DNA of 64,000 nt from Lolium rigidum (Eukaryota; Streptophyta; Magnoliopsida; Poales; Poaceae), in contig NC_061510.1 in assembly GCF_022539505.1 (NCBI RefSeq), positions 228,521,853 to 228,585,852 on the forward strand, in the 5' to 3' direction. The translations under genes and the position numbers were made by a program. Shown piece by piece: positions 42,634 through 55,358 of the stretch. The notes under the pieces are model-generated. The model did not search any database. It had not been told where the DNA came from and was given only the letters and a program-made list of their open reading frames with translations. Position 1 is the stretch's first letter. Every line of letters begins with the position of its first letter.

Positions 42634-44100
42634 ATTTTCTAACGTGACAGAGGTTCTATCAAAAGGTGGGCTCGAGACGGTGCTGGAGGGCCAAATGGGC
42701 TGGGTGGGGCGCACAACAGAGAGGGGGGGGGCACTTACTAGATCTAGATCTTGGAGTTGTTTGTGGATTTCCTATTGTTCCTCCTCTTTTATCACCCCAA
42801 TATCTTTTGTCGCTTTGTTGGAATTTGAGAGTGAAGGATTTGAGCATCTTAGTGGTGTTCTTGCCATTGCATTTGGTACATCGGTTTGAGTTCTCTGTGG
42901 TGATACGTGGAGGTGAATGTTCGTGAGATATTCACTTCGGGAGCTTGTTTCTCTTGGGTCTTTGGACCCTAGATGGTTTAGTGGTCTTTGTGGTGTTCTT
43001 GGGGCCTCCAATTAAGTTATGGAGATTCCTCAAGTGCAAGGCCTTTGTGGCGATATTTCGGGATCCTCCAATTAAGTTGTGGAGATAGCCCCAAGCTTTA
43101 TCCGGGTTCGGTGACCACCCTTAAGGTCCCATAGTGGATCGAAGACTTACTTTTGGTGGGAAGGCTCGAAGAGAATACGATGATGCCTTCGTGGCATTTG
43201 GAGTGATTTGTCGTCCAACGGTGAGTAGCACTCGCAAGAGTGTGAACTTTGGGATATATCGCCGTCTCCGTCACCTTGGTTATTCCTATACCTGAGCTCT
43301 TTACTTATGCACTTTACTTTGTGATAGCCTTTGTGCTTGAAGTTATATATCTTGTTATAGATAGTTGGTTGTATTGCTTAGCATAATTTGTTGTGCACAT
43401 AGGTGAACCCTAGTTATATAGGTTTTGTGCTTGATAGATTAAACACTAGTTTTATTCCCCATTTGTTAAGCCATATTCGTAAAAGTTTTAAACCACCTAT
43501 TCACCCGCTCTAGGCGACATCTGTGCCATTTCACTTGTTTATCATCTCTTGCCTCGATCTAAGGTCGTGCCAGGTACCCAAGATTCAAGAATCGATCAAG
43601 GTATCGAGGGGGTATGCGTGGTGCTTCAACCTCTAGATCGAACGCCAATGACAGAATGGATTAGTAGAATAGAGGACCCGCGATCCACTTGGGTTCATGA
43701 TAATGTCATCGCTTTGGTATGTTTACATACTTAATGACTATTTAACGCCCTGCGCTGCAGAGGTGTGGTAGTGGGCCAAAAGTTCACATCATAAGTGGAT
43801 GTACAATATTAGGACGTACCGCCCATAATATCTATCTTTATTTAAATGGCTCATGTTGAATTTATTATTATCTTTATCCCATATGCATGCACATATGCAT
43901 ATGAATCCTAGGCTCTGGCCTATCTCCATCCATTGATATACAACAAAACAACAAAAATATAAACTGGAAGGTCTGGTAACAGAAAGATAACCAAGCTTCC
44001 AAGATCTCAAAAAATAACGTAATCTTACACCAAGCAAATTATTCTCAAGAGTCGATTAAACCTATGTATTCTAGGAAAAAAAAACTACTATGCTACATCC
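42634..44100. other. Decayed retrotransposon sequence, including an LTR 3' part
   Basis: 42780-43530 reads like a Gypsy-type LTR tail ending accacctattcacccgctct. Repeated caattaagttgtggagat phrases occur at about 43008 and 43070. The small frame at 43549-43734 has no recognisable domain. The rest is AT-rich. Confidence 0.4.
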
Positions 44101-44410
44101 GTAGCCCGGATCGAAGGTATCAACCCCTTTTCTGGCATCGTTGCCGGGAAAGCTATTCTCGCTACCTTGGTGAGGTCAGTAGAGACCTTGCTAGTTAGTT
44201 TTATTTCTATTTTAATTTATTTATTGTTATTAGTTTACTTTTAGTTGTTAATTAAAAACCCAAAAATATTAGTTAATATTTTATTCTTACTAGTTTTATT
44301 ATTTGTTAAAAATTAAAAATCCAAAAATATGGCACAAAAGAAGCTTGGGGAATAGGCTAACCCTAATGATGACTATATTCGTGCACCTATTATTCAGCTC
44401 GCTATTGAAT
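44101..44410 (+). pseudogene. 5' interior of a Gypsy element: primer-binding site and start of gag
   Basis: TGGCATCGTTGCCGGGA at 44133-44149 resembles the tRNA-Asp-type primer-binding site. An AT-rich leader follows, and then an ATG at 44329 (MAQKKLGE, stop, ANPNDDYIRAPIIQLAIEW), the start of a gag. It is cut off at about 44410 by the next element. Confidence 0.55.
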
Positions 44411-45726
44411 GGGTCGTACCGAACAAGAGGGGGGGGGTGAATGGACGCTACGTCAAGTTTTAATCTTTTTCGATTTTAGCGGTGCGGAAGGTAAAGGTGA
44501 TAGCTTTAGCGATGGCGGTGTTCCTACAATGATCCTAGACAAGTGCAACAAGCAAAGGAATCAAACAAGGTAGTAAGAGTAAGGAGCGGGACAACCGGAG
44601 GGCGCGAAGACGAGGCGAGGTTTGTTTCCCGCAGTTCCTCCCACGAAAGGGAGTACGTATGCGTTGAGGAGGTGCTAGCCTCACACAAGAGGCTAGACGG
44701 CCACACCACGAAGGAAGGCCTCACATTCTTCCTCGAGAGAGCTCCACGAAGGGGCTCCCCCTTCTCCACTATGGCACCGGTCGAGGCGGTGATTCCTTCA
44801 CAAGGTTGGGGCGAGATCCACACACAAGGAGGCTCCCAACAACCTATGGGGATAGCACAACACCAAGCTAGCCTCCAAAGGTGCACTTCTTCCAAGATTC
44901 CACCATAGGAACTCTACCACCAAGATCCACTAAGGACTACCACGAATTGGTGAAATTTCTCTCGGTAGAACGATAGATCGGGGTCTCCTCCACCACTCCT
45001 CAAAGTATGAGCAAGATTGATTGGGTAGGGAGGGAGATCCACTCAGTTTGAGCTCAGCAACAATGGAGGAGAGAGAGACAAGAGCTAAAAACGAGCTGGA
45101 GAAGAAGAGACCTTTATATATGTCTCCCCAAATCCAACCGTTATGTGCAGTTTTGGCCTAAGCGGTACTACCGCTGTGAGTTTGAAATCCCCACAGAACT
45201 TGTCCACGTGGACACAGAGCGGTACTACCGCTCGTGGTACCGCTCGAGGTACCGCAATAGGGTCCAAACCTTACTGGACTCAAAGCGGTACCGAAGCGGT
45301 ACTGCCGTAACTAGTTACAGTACTTGAGCGGTACCGTGGGCGGTACTACCGCTTGCAAGCGGTACTATCGCTCATGGTACCGCAGAGGTACCGTAACTGG
45401 TACTGTGGGACAATTTCGTGTGAAACCTCAAAGCGGTACCTCAGAGCGGTACCAGTAGGGGTAGCGGTACTACCGCTCCTGGTATCGGTAGTACCGCTAT
45501 GGCTAAAACTGCTTTTCCTCTTTTCCTCTCCTACCATGTCACCTCGCGACACACACACAAAACCAGAAAACCTAAGAACTATGCTTCAGTATTCTGATCA
45601 TAATGTGTCCGGCGAGGGCACTGTACACCTTGCAAACCTATCAAAGACAATCTTTGTGCACGGTTAGAATTATTCGAGTGTTGATATCAAACACACAAAA
45701 CACGGGGTATGAATCTTGCTCTTACA
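44411..45726 (-). repeat. LTR (probably 3') of a minus-strand retrotransposon rich in AGCGGTA/TACCGCT motifs
   Basis: On the minus strand a purine tract AAAAAGGGGGAGAT (45727-45740) immediately precedes TGTAAGAGC, the likely LTR start at 45726. A minus-strand TATATAAA at 45112-45122 is a credible promoter. Dozens of AGCGGTACTACCGCT-like units fill 45157-45500, upstream of that TATA box in the U3 position. The far end near 44410 is not precisely defined. Confidence 0.55.
45157..45500. repeat. Cluster of near-palindromic AGCGGTAGTACCGCT units
   Basis: More than ten variants of (A)GCGGTA(C/G)TACCGC(T) and GGTACCGC in about 340 bp, in no fixed period. Matching clusters occur at 47939-48017 and 50104-50262. 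Confidence 0.85.
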
Positions 45727-46348
45727 ATCTCCCCCTTTTTGGTGTTTGATGTCAACACACGAATTTGCAATAAAGCATAGGATATTATGATAGAGTATTT
45801 GGTTTGAAAGAGTAGATGGAGCTCCCCCTATATATGTGCATATCTCGAATAAGCATAAGTGTACAAATGCACACATCCTAGAGAGAAACTCCCCCTAGAT
45901 TCTACAAACCAAGCACAAGTGCTAAGAAGAACATATGACAAGATCATATAGCACAAACACACTATGGAGGTAAACATAAGAGCATATAAGAGATTTTGGG
46001 TGAATCTTTCATACCTTTGCCTTGAGAAAACCCAAACTCACAATAAGTGCCTCCATAGAATTGATGTAGCCAATCAAGAGATAAATAGTGAAGACCATTA
46101 GGCTACGAATGATTAAGTCTTAATACAAACCGGGGGATCGGGAGATCCACAAATAGAGTAGCAAGCACACATATTAATAGAGTTCCAAATAACTAGGGAA
46201 AAGATTTGATGCCAAGGCCGAAAAACCAAAATGAAGCACCAAGACCTTGGCATCCCCATGCAAATTCCCGTCCTAATAGATCAACTTCTCCCCCTTTGGC
46301 ATCGAGACACCAAAAAGGGAGAAGAGGCATACTAACGTCCCAAGGGGA
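45727..46348 (-). other. 3' interior of the minus-strand retrotransposon
   Basis: Minus-strand VDIKHQKGGD next to the purine tract is a phrase I associate with retrotransposon 3' ends in grasses. No long frame is present here. Confidence 0.4.
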
Positions 46349-47881
46349 TCACTTGTCATCATCGTCCTCGTCCTCGTCATCTCCCTCGTCGTCGTCCTCC
46401 TCCTCGACATCCTCCTCCTCCTCTTCATCTTCGTCTTCATCAACATCGTCTTCATATTGAGCATGGGCCTTGCCATGAGGTGGCTCGGGGATGGAGTCCT
46501 CAGAACTTGACCAAGTGAGCTTGGACTTCCACTCACCGGGAGGGGTGATGTAGTCCTCGGAGCCCTCGGAGACAGGAAGCTGCATGTGCCTCATCATCGC
46601 CTTTTGGCGTTGGCGGATCTTCTTGTTGTCATGGTGAGCTTGAAACATCCTATCTTCAAGGTCCCTCTTGAAGCAAAAGGACTTCTTGAGGCGAGCGGTG
46701 AGCTTGGAGAAGAGACCCTTGGTCTTGACGGAGTTGGGCACGAAGTCGGAGTCATCACTATCGGCTTCCTCTTCATCCTTGTCCTTGGGAGCCCCCTTGT
46801 CAAACCTTGGAAGATCATGGTTCTTGACAAGAGGACTCTTCTCCTTATGGATAGTGATGTTGGGGCGGCATTGCTCAAGAAGATTTCCACGGCCCTCCTG
46901 CTCCCACTTGAGACAAATGAGCCTCATGGTGTAGGGCGCATATTGAGTAAGCTTGCGAAGGAAGGCACAATCGCGCATCGCATGCCAAATGTAGTCCATG
47001 ATGTCCAATTGCTTGCCGCGGTCCCTCATCTCATGTGTGCGCACAAGAAGGTTCACAAGAAACCCATGCACTTCATCATGATTGGTGTGCTTGGGGTTGA
47101 TGGTGCTGCGGTAGATGCGATTCATGATGTCGTAGACGGGAAGGAGGTTTTTGGTACTTCCACACAACATCCTTCCGGGGATGTAGAGATTGGCCATTTT
47201 CTCCTTGGCCATTGGCTTGGCCTGGAGATGAATCCGGAAGACGTTGGTGTCATAGTCGGTAAGCTCATACCCAATGCCTCTAGCAAAATCCTGCCACGTG
47301 GCCTCCATCACATGCTCCCTAGTCATCCACTTCAAGGAGCGGAAGCCTCCTTCATCCTCAAGGAATACAACTGTGGCGTAGAATTGGCATATGACCTCCT
47401 TGGAGTAGTTGTGAGAGAAGGTCATCAGCTGGTTAAGCCCTTGCTCTTCACATATCTCAAGAGCTTCTCCAAAGTACTCGAGGTTGGAGTTGAGCTTGTC
47501 CATGCTAATGGAGTATTGAGGGCAACAGTTGAACACCTTGGCCCCATAGAATTCATTGTAGATCCTCTCTTGGTTGACATGATGGAAGAAGGGATTGGGG
47601 AATTGACGAGCATTCCTTGGTAGCAAATACGGATTGGCCCCTCATACTTCCAAGAATTGGGATTTCTTGAGATCTACCATTGACTTTTGAGGACCTTGGG
47701 CGGTCCTTTTGCCAGCTTCTGTCTCCCTCTGACGCTTGGTGGTTCTTACCGGAACGATCTCCTCTTGCTCATCTTCATCTCGATGACGACGAGAGGACGG
47801 CTTGACCTTGCCGCCACCACGGGGCCTAGATGATCCTGTGAACAGCAAAGGTTTGGGAGGGAATAGGGGATAAGTGCACAA
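46349..47881 (-). pseudogene. Long retrotransposon ORF with acidic tail, broken by one in-frame stop
   Basis: A single minus-strand frame runs from about 47881 to 46349 (roughly 510 codons), with one TGA at 47642-47644 between FLEV and GANPYLLPRN. The N-terminal part is basic (RPRGGGKVKPSSRRHRDEDE) and lies just after a splice-acceptor-like TGTTCACAG. The central region contains YNEFYGAKVFNCCP, VICQFYATVVFLEDEGGF, TWQDFARGIGYEL and ANLYIPGRMLCGS. It resembles the putative plant transposon or gag-like domain found in grass retroelements, but I am unsure. The C-terminal ~35 residues are almost all Asp/Glu, encoded by a GA-rich triplet tract at 46350-46445. The function is unknown. A structural (gag-like) role is the simplest reading. 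Confidence 0.55.
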
Positions 47882-48057
47882 GCCATGAATTTAAAGATCA
47901 AAGAGGACACTAACAAGCAACATTGGTGAAACTAGTCAAAGCGGTAGTACCGCAATCCTGACCCGGTAGTACCGCTTGGACCGGTAGTACCGCTCGTGAT
48001 CGAGCGGTACTACCGCTCAAGCTCTGCACATCTAGGTCAAGATTGAGGACATGGCAG
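47882..48057 (-). repeat. Interior piece with AGCGGTAGTACCGC cluster
   Basis: Contains four or five motif units at 47939-48017. It is interrupted at 48057 by the solo LTR. Confidence 0.6.
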
Positions 48058-49755
48058 TGATACGTCTCCGACGTATCGATAATTTCTTATGTCCCATGCC
48101 ACATTATTGATGATATCTACATGTTTTATGCATACTTTATGTCATATTTATGCGTTTTCCAGAACTAACCTATTGACGAGATGCCGAAGGGCCAGTTCTC
48201 GTTTTCTGCTGTTTTTGGTTTCGAAATCCTAGTAAGGAAATATTCTCGGAATTGGACGAAATCAACGCCCAGAGTCTTATAATTGGACGAAGCTTCCAGA
48301 ACACCCGAGAGCCGCCAGAGGGAAGCCCTGGGGGCCCCACACGCCACCCTGGCGCGGCCAGAGGGGGGGCCGCGCCCCCCTATTGTGTGGGCCCACCAGG
48401 CCCCCTCCGACTCCGCCCTTCCGCCTACTTAAAGCCTCCGTCGCGAAAACCCTACCACGTTCGACGAAACTAGAGAAAACCTTCCAGAGCCGCCGCCATC
48501 GCGAAGCCAAGATCTGGGGGACAAGAGTCTCTGTTCCGGCACGCCGCCGGGACGGGGAAGTGCCCCGGAAGGCTCCTCCATCGACACCACCGCCATCTCC
48601 ATCAACGCTGCTGTCTCCCATGAGGAGGGAGTAGTTCTCCATCGAGGCTCGGGGCTATACCGGTAGCTATGTGGTTAATCTCTCTCCTATGTGCTTCAAT
48701 ACAATAATCTCATGAGCTGCCTTACATGATTGAGATTCATATGATGATGCTTGTAATCTAGATGTCGTTATGCTAGTCAAGTGGATTTTACTTATGTGAT
48801 CTCCGGAGACTCCTTGTCCCACGTGTGTAAAGGTGACTAGTGTGTGCACCGTGTGGGTCTCTTAGGCTATATTTCACGAATACTTATTCACCGTTATGAA
48901 TGGCATAGTGAAGTGCTTATTTATATCTCTTTATGATTGCAATGTGTTTTGTATCACAATATATCTGTGTGCTACTCTAGTGATGTTATTAAAGTAGTTT
49001 ATTCCTCCCGCACGGTGTAATGGTGACAGTGTGTGCATCGTGTAGTACTTGGCGTAGGCTATGATTGTGATCTCTTGTAGATTATGAAGTTAACTATTGC
49101 TATGATGGTATTGATGTGATCTATTCCTCCTTTCGTAGTGTGAAGGTGACGAGTGTGCATGCTATGTTAGTACTTGGTTTGGTTATGTTGATCCGTTATG
49201 CACTCTAAGGTTATTTAAATATGAACATTGAATATTGTGGAGCTTGTTAACTCCGGCATTGAGGGTTCGTGTAATCCTACACAGTTAGTGGTGTTCATCA
49301 TCCAACAAGAGGGTGTAGAGTCTAGCATCTATCTATTTATTCTGTTATGTGATCAATGTTGAGAGTGTCCACTAGTGAAAGTATGATCCCTAGGCCTTGT
49401 TCCTAAATAATGCTATCGCTATTTGTTTACTGTTTTGTGGCATGTTTACTCGCTGCCATATTTTATTCAGATTGCTATTACCACTCATACTCATCCATAT
49501 TACTTGCATCTCACTATCTCTTCGCCGAACTAGTGCACCTTTACATCTGACAAGTGTATTAGGTGTGTTGGGGACACAAGAGACTTCTTGCTTTGTGGTT
49601 GCAGGGTTGCTTGAGAGGGATATCTTTGACCTCTTCCTCCCTGAGATCGATAAACCTTGGGTGATCCACTTAAGGGAAACTTGCTGCTGTTCTACAAACC
49701 TCTGCTCTTGGAGGCCCAACACTGTCTACAAGAATAGAAGCTCCCGTAGACATCA
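48058..49755 (+). repeat. Solo LTR (1,698 bp) of a Gypsy family related to the 26692-34831 element
   Basis: It starts TGATACGTCTCCGACGTATC and ends CGTAGACATCA. The flanks are ggcag (48053-48057) and gacag (49756-49760), a 5-bp target duplication with one change. The first ~60 bp match the start of the Gypsy LTRs at 23333-34831. Further blocks (ccttccgcctacttaaagcc; ataaaccttgg; aacttgctgctgt) align in order, but overall it is clearly diverged, so it is a sister family. Confidence 0.82.
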
Positions 49756-50435
49756 GACAGCGAAGCTCATAGTGTCACACATTGTTGCTAGCTAGTATCC
49801 TCGTACATGTAGAGCTTCCAGGAGAGTTTCTCACCACACAACCCCATCAAACCCTAGCCATTGCATCTAGGGAGTTCTACACACCCTAGAGAGAGAGATT
49901 AGGGTTCATACCGGAGGACATGGCGGAGAAGAAGATGGGGAAGCTTCTCCACGGAGGAGATTTGGCCGAGGGCGGCTGGAGGAGGAGATCGGGGCCGGTC
50001 TCCTCGAGGTCTTGAGCTTGGGGACGCCTTTGGCTTGAGGTGGGCAGGGGTATGTGGTGATTTGTGGAAGAACACGACCTGCCCGGTACCTTAAGTCAAA
50101 AGCGCAAGCGGTAGTACCGCTCGCAGGAGCGGTAGTACCGCTTACCGGTACTTGCCCGGTACCTTGAGCGGTAGTACCGCTCTGGGGCCAATTTCTGAAT
50201 TTCGTCAGACAACTGCCCATGAGCGGTAGTACCGCTCTGAGGTACGGTAGTACCGGTCTCCAAGATTCAAAGACACTCAGATTTTGATGTAGACTTGTGC
50301 TTTAGACTGAATTGGCTCAAGAGATAGATAATGGCTTAGGATTAGATGAAGGAACTGTTAAGGTACTACCCAACCAAGCTTGCAAGAATCAAAGCAAGAA
50401 AAGAGCCAAGCTTGGGTGAATCTCCCATGAAGAGC
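49756..50435 (-). repeat. Remainder of the minus-strand retrotransposon, with third AGCGGTAGTACCGC cluster
   Basis: The sequence continues from 48057 once the solo LTR is removed. The motif cluster is at 50104-50262. An LTR-like or leader region follows to 50435, where it is cut by the Copia sequence. No gene is supported. Confidence 0.5.
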
Positions 50436-53400
50436 CAAGGTTATTGGTATTTGACCAACAAACCTAGAAGTTAATGATGTTGAAGTGTTTTCTGAATAAT
50501 GAGGAAAGCTAAAAGAGAAACTGCAAAAGATATTTTGGCAAAAAGAAAAGAAAAGACTAGAAAGTCTAGCTCAGGTGTATATAAATGATATACCTGTTAT
50601 GGTTGTATTCCTAGTTAAGTCACACTATGAAATTCTTGGGTATTAGTACTATATTGGTTGGTACGAAGTGTCATACAAAACAACGCAATACAAGAATACA
50701 ATGGCCTAAGTGATTGACAAGGAATATGATAGGAATGCACGTCTGGAACAAAATAAAGTGTTATTATGTTCGTCGTTGGCATTCTATCTAGCCCTTAGAA
50801 TTTATAATAAAGAACTTAATAATTTTTATTTTGCTCTGGTCAAATGAAAACAATGAGTTGTTCAAATTATGAAATTACTCCATGTACGATGGATAAATTA
50901 TTATAAATCTTAATGGTGAAACACACATACATAACACTGACGCTAAAATGCCATAAGGCAAATGATTTGAAATTCCACTTATTTGTGGAACCGCCATTTA
51001 GGTCATGTTAGAAAGAAACGCATGAAGGAACTCCATGTAAATGGATTTTTGGAGTCATTTGATTTTTGAATCATTTGGCGCTTGCAAATCTTTTCTAAAG
51101 AGAATGATTAAAATACCGTTCATAGGCCAAGAGTTGAACGGGCAACTAACTTAGTGGAAAAATACATGATGATGTATATGGTTCACTGGGCATAGTTGTG
51201 TGCGGGAGATTCTTATACTTCATGAAAACTTTCAACAATGAATTGAGTATATATGTGGATATATTCAATAAGGAAGAAGTTTGAAACATTTGAATGGATT
51301 CAAATAAATTTCAGCATGAAGTGGAAATCATCGTAATAGAAAAGTCAAATATCTATGATTGGATCATGGTGAAAATATTTGAATTACGAGTTTTAGCGAA
51401 CATCTAAGAAGAGTCATGAAATTGTTCTACAACTCACATTTCTTGGAGTATCACAATGATGATATAGTATCCGAGAGATGTATCCAAACCTTGTTGGATT
51501 AATGATGAGATAAAATATTATGATGCCATTATATTTTTGTGGATTATGCTTTAGTGACTACCGCTTTTACTTAAATAGAGCATCATCATGATCCGTTGAA
51601 ATGACACCATACGAGTTATGGCATGGGTATAAATCCTAATAGTCCTTTCTTTAAATTTTGGTCTAAGAGTTTACAAACCAAAATCGGATGAATGTCTTTG
51701 TTGGTTATCCCAGAGATTTAATTGGGAATTCTTCCCACAAGACAAAGACAAAAGTGTTTGTCAATGTTTCTTATTTCCGAGAAATTGTTTCTAGTGAAGT
51801 ATTTGAGTGGGAGGACAATATATTTTGATAAGGTTTATGAACCTGAGCATAATGATCAGAGTAGCGCAGCATCGGAATTGGTTTCGGAAGCGGACACGAC
51901 GATCATGGCTCCCATGACTACAAAAGTGTTTTAGTCATGGAGATCGAAGTATATATTGAACCTTGTAGGTATGGTTTACTTTGTGATCAAATAAATGATT
52001 TGTGAACAAAGGATTGATTTTGAACAATGATAAACCAACTACAAACAAAGAAGTTATGATGGGCCCTGACTCCGTTAAAATGGCTATATGCCATGAAATC
52101 CAAGATAGATAAATACTTTTTGAAAGTAAATGGATCTATAAAATTTATGGACTTGGATAGAATATCCTTAAAGAAGCTCGACTTGTCGAAAAATTGTTTA
52201 CGACAAAGTTCAAAGAGTTGACTACGATAAGATTAGATCTTCCGTAGCAATGCTTATAGTCTATGTGGATTATTCTAGTAATCACTACATATTTCTTTTA
52301 TGAGATATGCTAGTAGGATGGCAAAATACATTACTTATCAGAAGTATGTATTAAAAGGTGTATACAAGATACAACCAAGAGTTTTGCTGGTCCATGGAAT
52401 ACTAGATAGGTATACAAACTTCAATTTGATGAAGTAAGTATAGCAGAGTTTGAATCTTCACTGGATGAAATAGTCAAAGAGTTTTTGATTTCATCAGAGA
52501 CGATGAAGAGGCTTGCATTTGCAAGAAATTAAGTGGGAGCGCTGAGACATATTTATAATACTTTATGTAGATGACATATAGTTGGTTATAAATAATGTAA
52601 TTATATACTTGATTAAAATGTTTCATTGAAAATTAACTTCAATGAAAGGATATGGACTAAAACATATTTAGTGTCAAGATCTATGAAGATAGATTGAAAC
52701 ACATAATAAGTTTAAGTCAAAGTACATAGAATGGATATTGAAATAGTTCAATATATAAATATTAAGAAAATGTTCTTGTCATGTTAAGTTTTAACAAGAC
52801 TTGAATGTATCTGACACTCAATGAGTAAAAACACATGAGTGATTATAGATCACGAATAATATGTACACAATCGGATGTCATGTGCTATAAAGTGTTATGA
52901 GCATATACCATAATTATTCATATGATGATCATTGGACGACGAGTAAGAATATCCTTGAGTACTTTAGAAGAACTAAGGATATATATATATATAGTTTTGT
53001 ATGAGGAAATGACAAACAAATCGCTGTAAGGTGTTACACCGATATTGGTTTTGTCACATATAAAATATAATTTCAATCTCAAATTAGACTAAGTGTTGTT
53101 TAAAAGGTAGCACAATGAGCTAGAAGTTGTCTATGCTAGATTTAGAAGAGTTCTAAATATTGTGACGGATTCTACAAAAGAAGGCAGAGTATGTCATTGT
53201 TTTGACAATGACAAAGGATGTTAAGTCAAGAGGTTCTTTGAGAACTTGGTGTAGTTCCGACAGAGTCGAACTTTGAAGCTATATTGTGTGTGACAATATT
53301 AGTGACATATTTCAAACCGCGAAATTAAGGTTCCACCGGAAGACCAAACATATTTAATACCAACTCATTTGGAAATGAGTGATGCGTTGAGACGCAAATG

Positions 53401-53546
53401 AATTACAAAATACATACGTTTCGAGCGTGTCGATCCGTTGACTAAAACCTCTCCCGTGAGCAATACATGATAAAACACCGGAAGGCCAAGGTGTTATATC
53501 TTTACAAATGTAAACTAGATTATTGACTCTAGTGCAAGTGGGAGAT
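50436..53546 (+). pseudogene. Truncated 3' interior of a Copia element (first unit of the tandem)
   Basis: A near-identical duplicate of 57257-60370. Degenerate pol blocks are visible: VFVGYPRDLIGNSSHKTKTK with VFVNVSYFREIVSSEVFEWE at about 51690-51820 (end of integrase/start of RT), and the RT core YVDD at 52564-52575. Stops and shifts abound. It joins directly to the LTR at 53547. Confidence 0.8.
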
Positions 53547-55344
53547 CGAAGGAGATATGCCCTAGAGGCAATAATAAAGTGGTTATTATTTATATCTTTA
53601 TGTTTATGATAAATGTTTATATATCATGCTATAATTGTATTAACCGAAACATTAGTACATGTGTGATATGTAGACAAACAAAGAAGTCCCTAGTATGCCT
53701 CTTAACTAGCTTGTTGATTAATGGATGATTAGTTTCATAATCATGAACATTGGATGTTATTAATAACAAGGTTATATCATTATATGAATGATGTAATGGA
53801 CACACCCAATTAAGCGTAGCATAAGATCTCGTCATTAAGTTATTTGCTATAAGCTTTCGATACATAGTTACCTAGTCCTTATGACCATGAGATCATATAA
53901 ATCACTTATACCGGAAAGGTACTTTGATTACACCAAACACCACCGCGTAAATGGGTGGCTATAAAGGTGGGATTAAGTATCCGGAAAGTATGAGTTGAGG
54001 CATATGGATCAACAGTGGGATTTGTCCATCCCGATGACGGATAGATATACTCTGGGCCCTCTCGGTGGAATGTCGTCTAATGTCTTGCAAGCATATGAAT
54101 GAGTTCATAAGAGACCACATACAACGGTACGAGTAAAGAGTACTTGTCAGGAGACGAGGTTGAACAAGGTGTAAAGTGATACCGAAGATCAAACCTCGGA
54201 CAAGTAAAATATCGCGTGACAAAGGGAATTGGTATTGTATGTGAATGGTTCATTCGATCACTGAAGTCATCGTTGAATATGTGGGAGCCATTATGGATCT
54301 CCAGATCCCGCTATTGGTTATTGGTCGGAGTGAGTACTCAACCATGTCCGCATAGTTCGCGAACCGTAGGGTGACACACTTAAGGTTTGATGTTGAAATG
54401 GTAGAACTTGAATATGGAATGGAGTTCGAATATTTGTTCGGAGTCCCGGATGAGATCCCGGACATCACGAGGAGTTCCGGAATGGTCCGGAGAATAAGAT
54501 TCATATATAGGAAGTCATATTCCAAGTTTGGAAATGATCCGGTGCATTTATGGCAGGTTCTAGAAGGTTCTAGAAAAGTCCGGAAGAAATCACCATGGAA
54601 AGTAGAGTCCCGTAGAGACTCCACCTTGCATGGCCAGCCAACCCTAAAGGGGAGGAGTCCAAGGTGGACTCCTCTAGGGTGGCCGGCCAACCCACCTCAA
54701 GGAAAGGTGGGAGTCCCACCTTGGGTAGGACTCCCTCCTTGAGTAGGTTTCCCACATATGGGAGGTTTTAGTGTTGGGGTCTTATTCGAAGACTTGGACT
54801 AGAACTCTTGGGGCTTCCACCTATATAATGAGGGGCATAGGAGAGGGGGCTGGCCACTTCAAGCCTCAGCCTTGGCCGCACCCCTTAGAGGGCCGGGGCC
54901 CAACCCCTCTCTCTCCCCAAACCCTAGCGGTCTCTCTCCTCCACCACATCCCGCACGCTCAAGCGAAGCTCCGCCGGATTTCTCCACCACCACCGACACC
55001 ACGCCGTCGTGCTGTCGGATTCAAGAGGAGCTACTACTTCCGCTGCCCGCTGGAACGGGGAGGTGGACGTCGTCTTCATCAACAACCGAACGTGTGACCG
55101 AGTACGGAGGTGCTGCCCGTTCGTGGCGCCGGAACCGATCGTGATCAAGATCTTCTACGCGCTTTTGCAAGCGGCAAGTGAACGTCTACCGCAGCAACAA
55201 GAGCCTCATCTTGTAGGCTTTGGAATCTCTTCAAGGGTGAGACTCGATACCCCCTCGTTGCTACCGTCTTCTAGATTGCATCTTGGCTTGGATTGCGTGT
55301 TCGCGGTAGGAAAATTTTTGTTTTCTATGCAACGTTATCCTACA
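53547..55344 (+). repeat. Copia LTR (left of the complete unit, shared)
   Basis: 1,798 bp with a TATA box TATATAA at 54822-54828. Downstream of it is a GC-rich leader ending in gttatcctaca. Confidence 0.88.
54822..54828 (+). promoter_or_regulatory. TATA box of the left Copia LTR
   Basis: TATATAA in the LTR, with about 515 bp of R/U5 following. The same motif in the right LTR is at 61647-61653. Confidence 0.65.
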
Positions 55345-55346
55345 AG

Positions 55347-55358
55347 TGGTATCGAGCC
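55347..55358 (+). promoter_or_regulatory. Primer-binding site, initiator-Met tRNA type with a missing base
   Basis: TGGTATCGAGCC starts two bases after the LTR. The canonical site reads TGGTATCAGAGCC, so one A is missing within CAGAG. Confidence 0.8.

Noticed and set aside
46206..46460. Plus-strand Ser-rich frame (poly-Ser tail) near 46206
   Set aside because: It is the complement of the GA-rich acidic tail of the minus-strand retroelement ORF.
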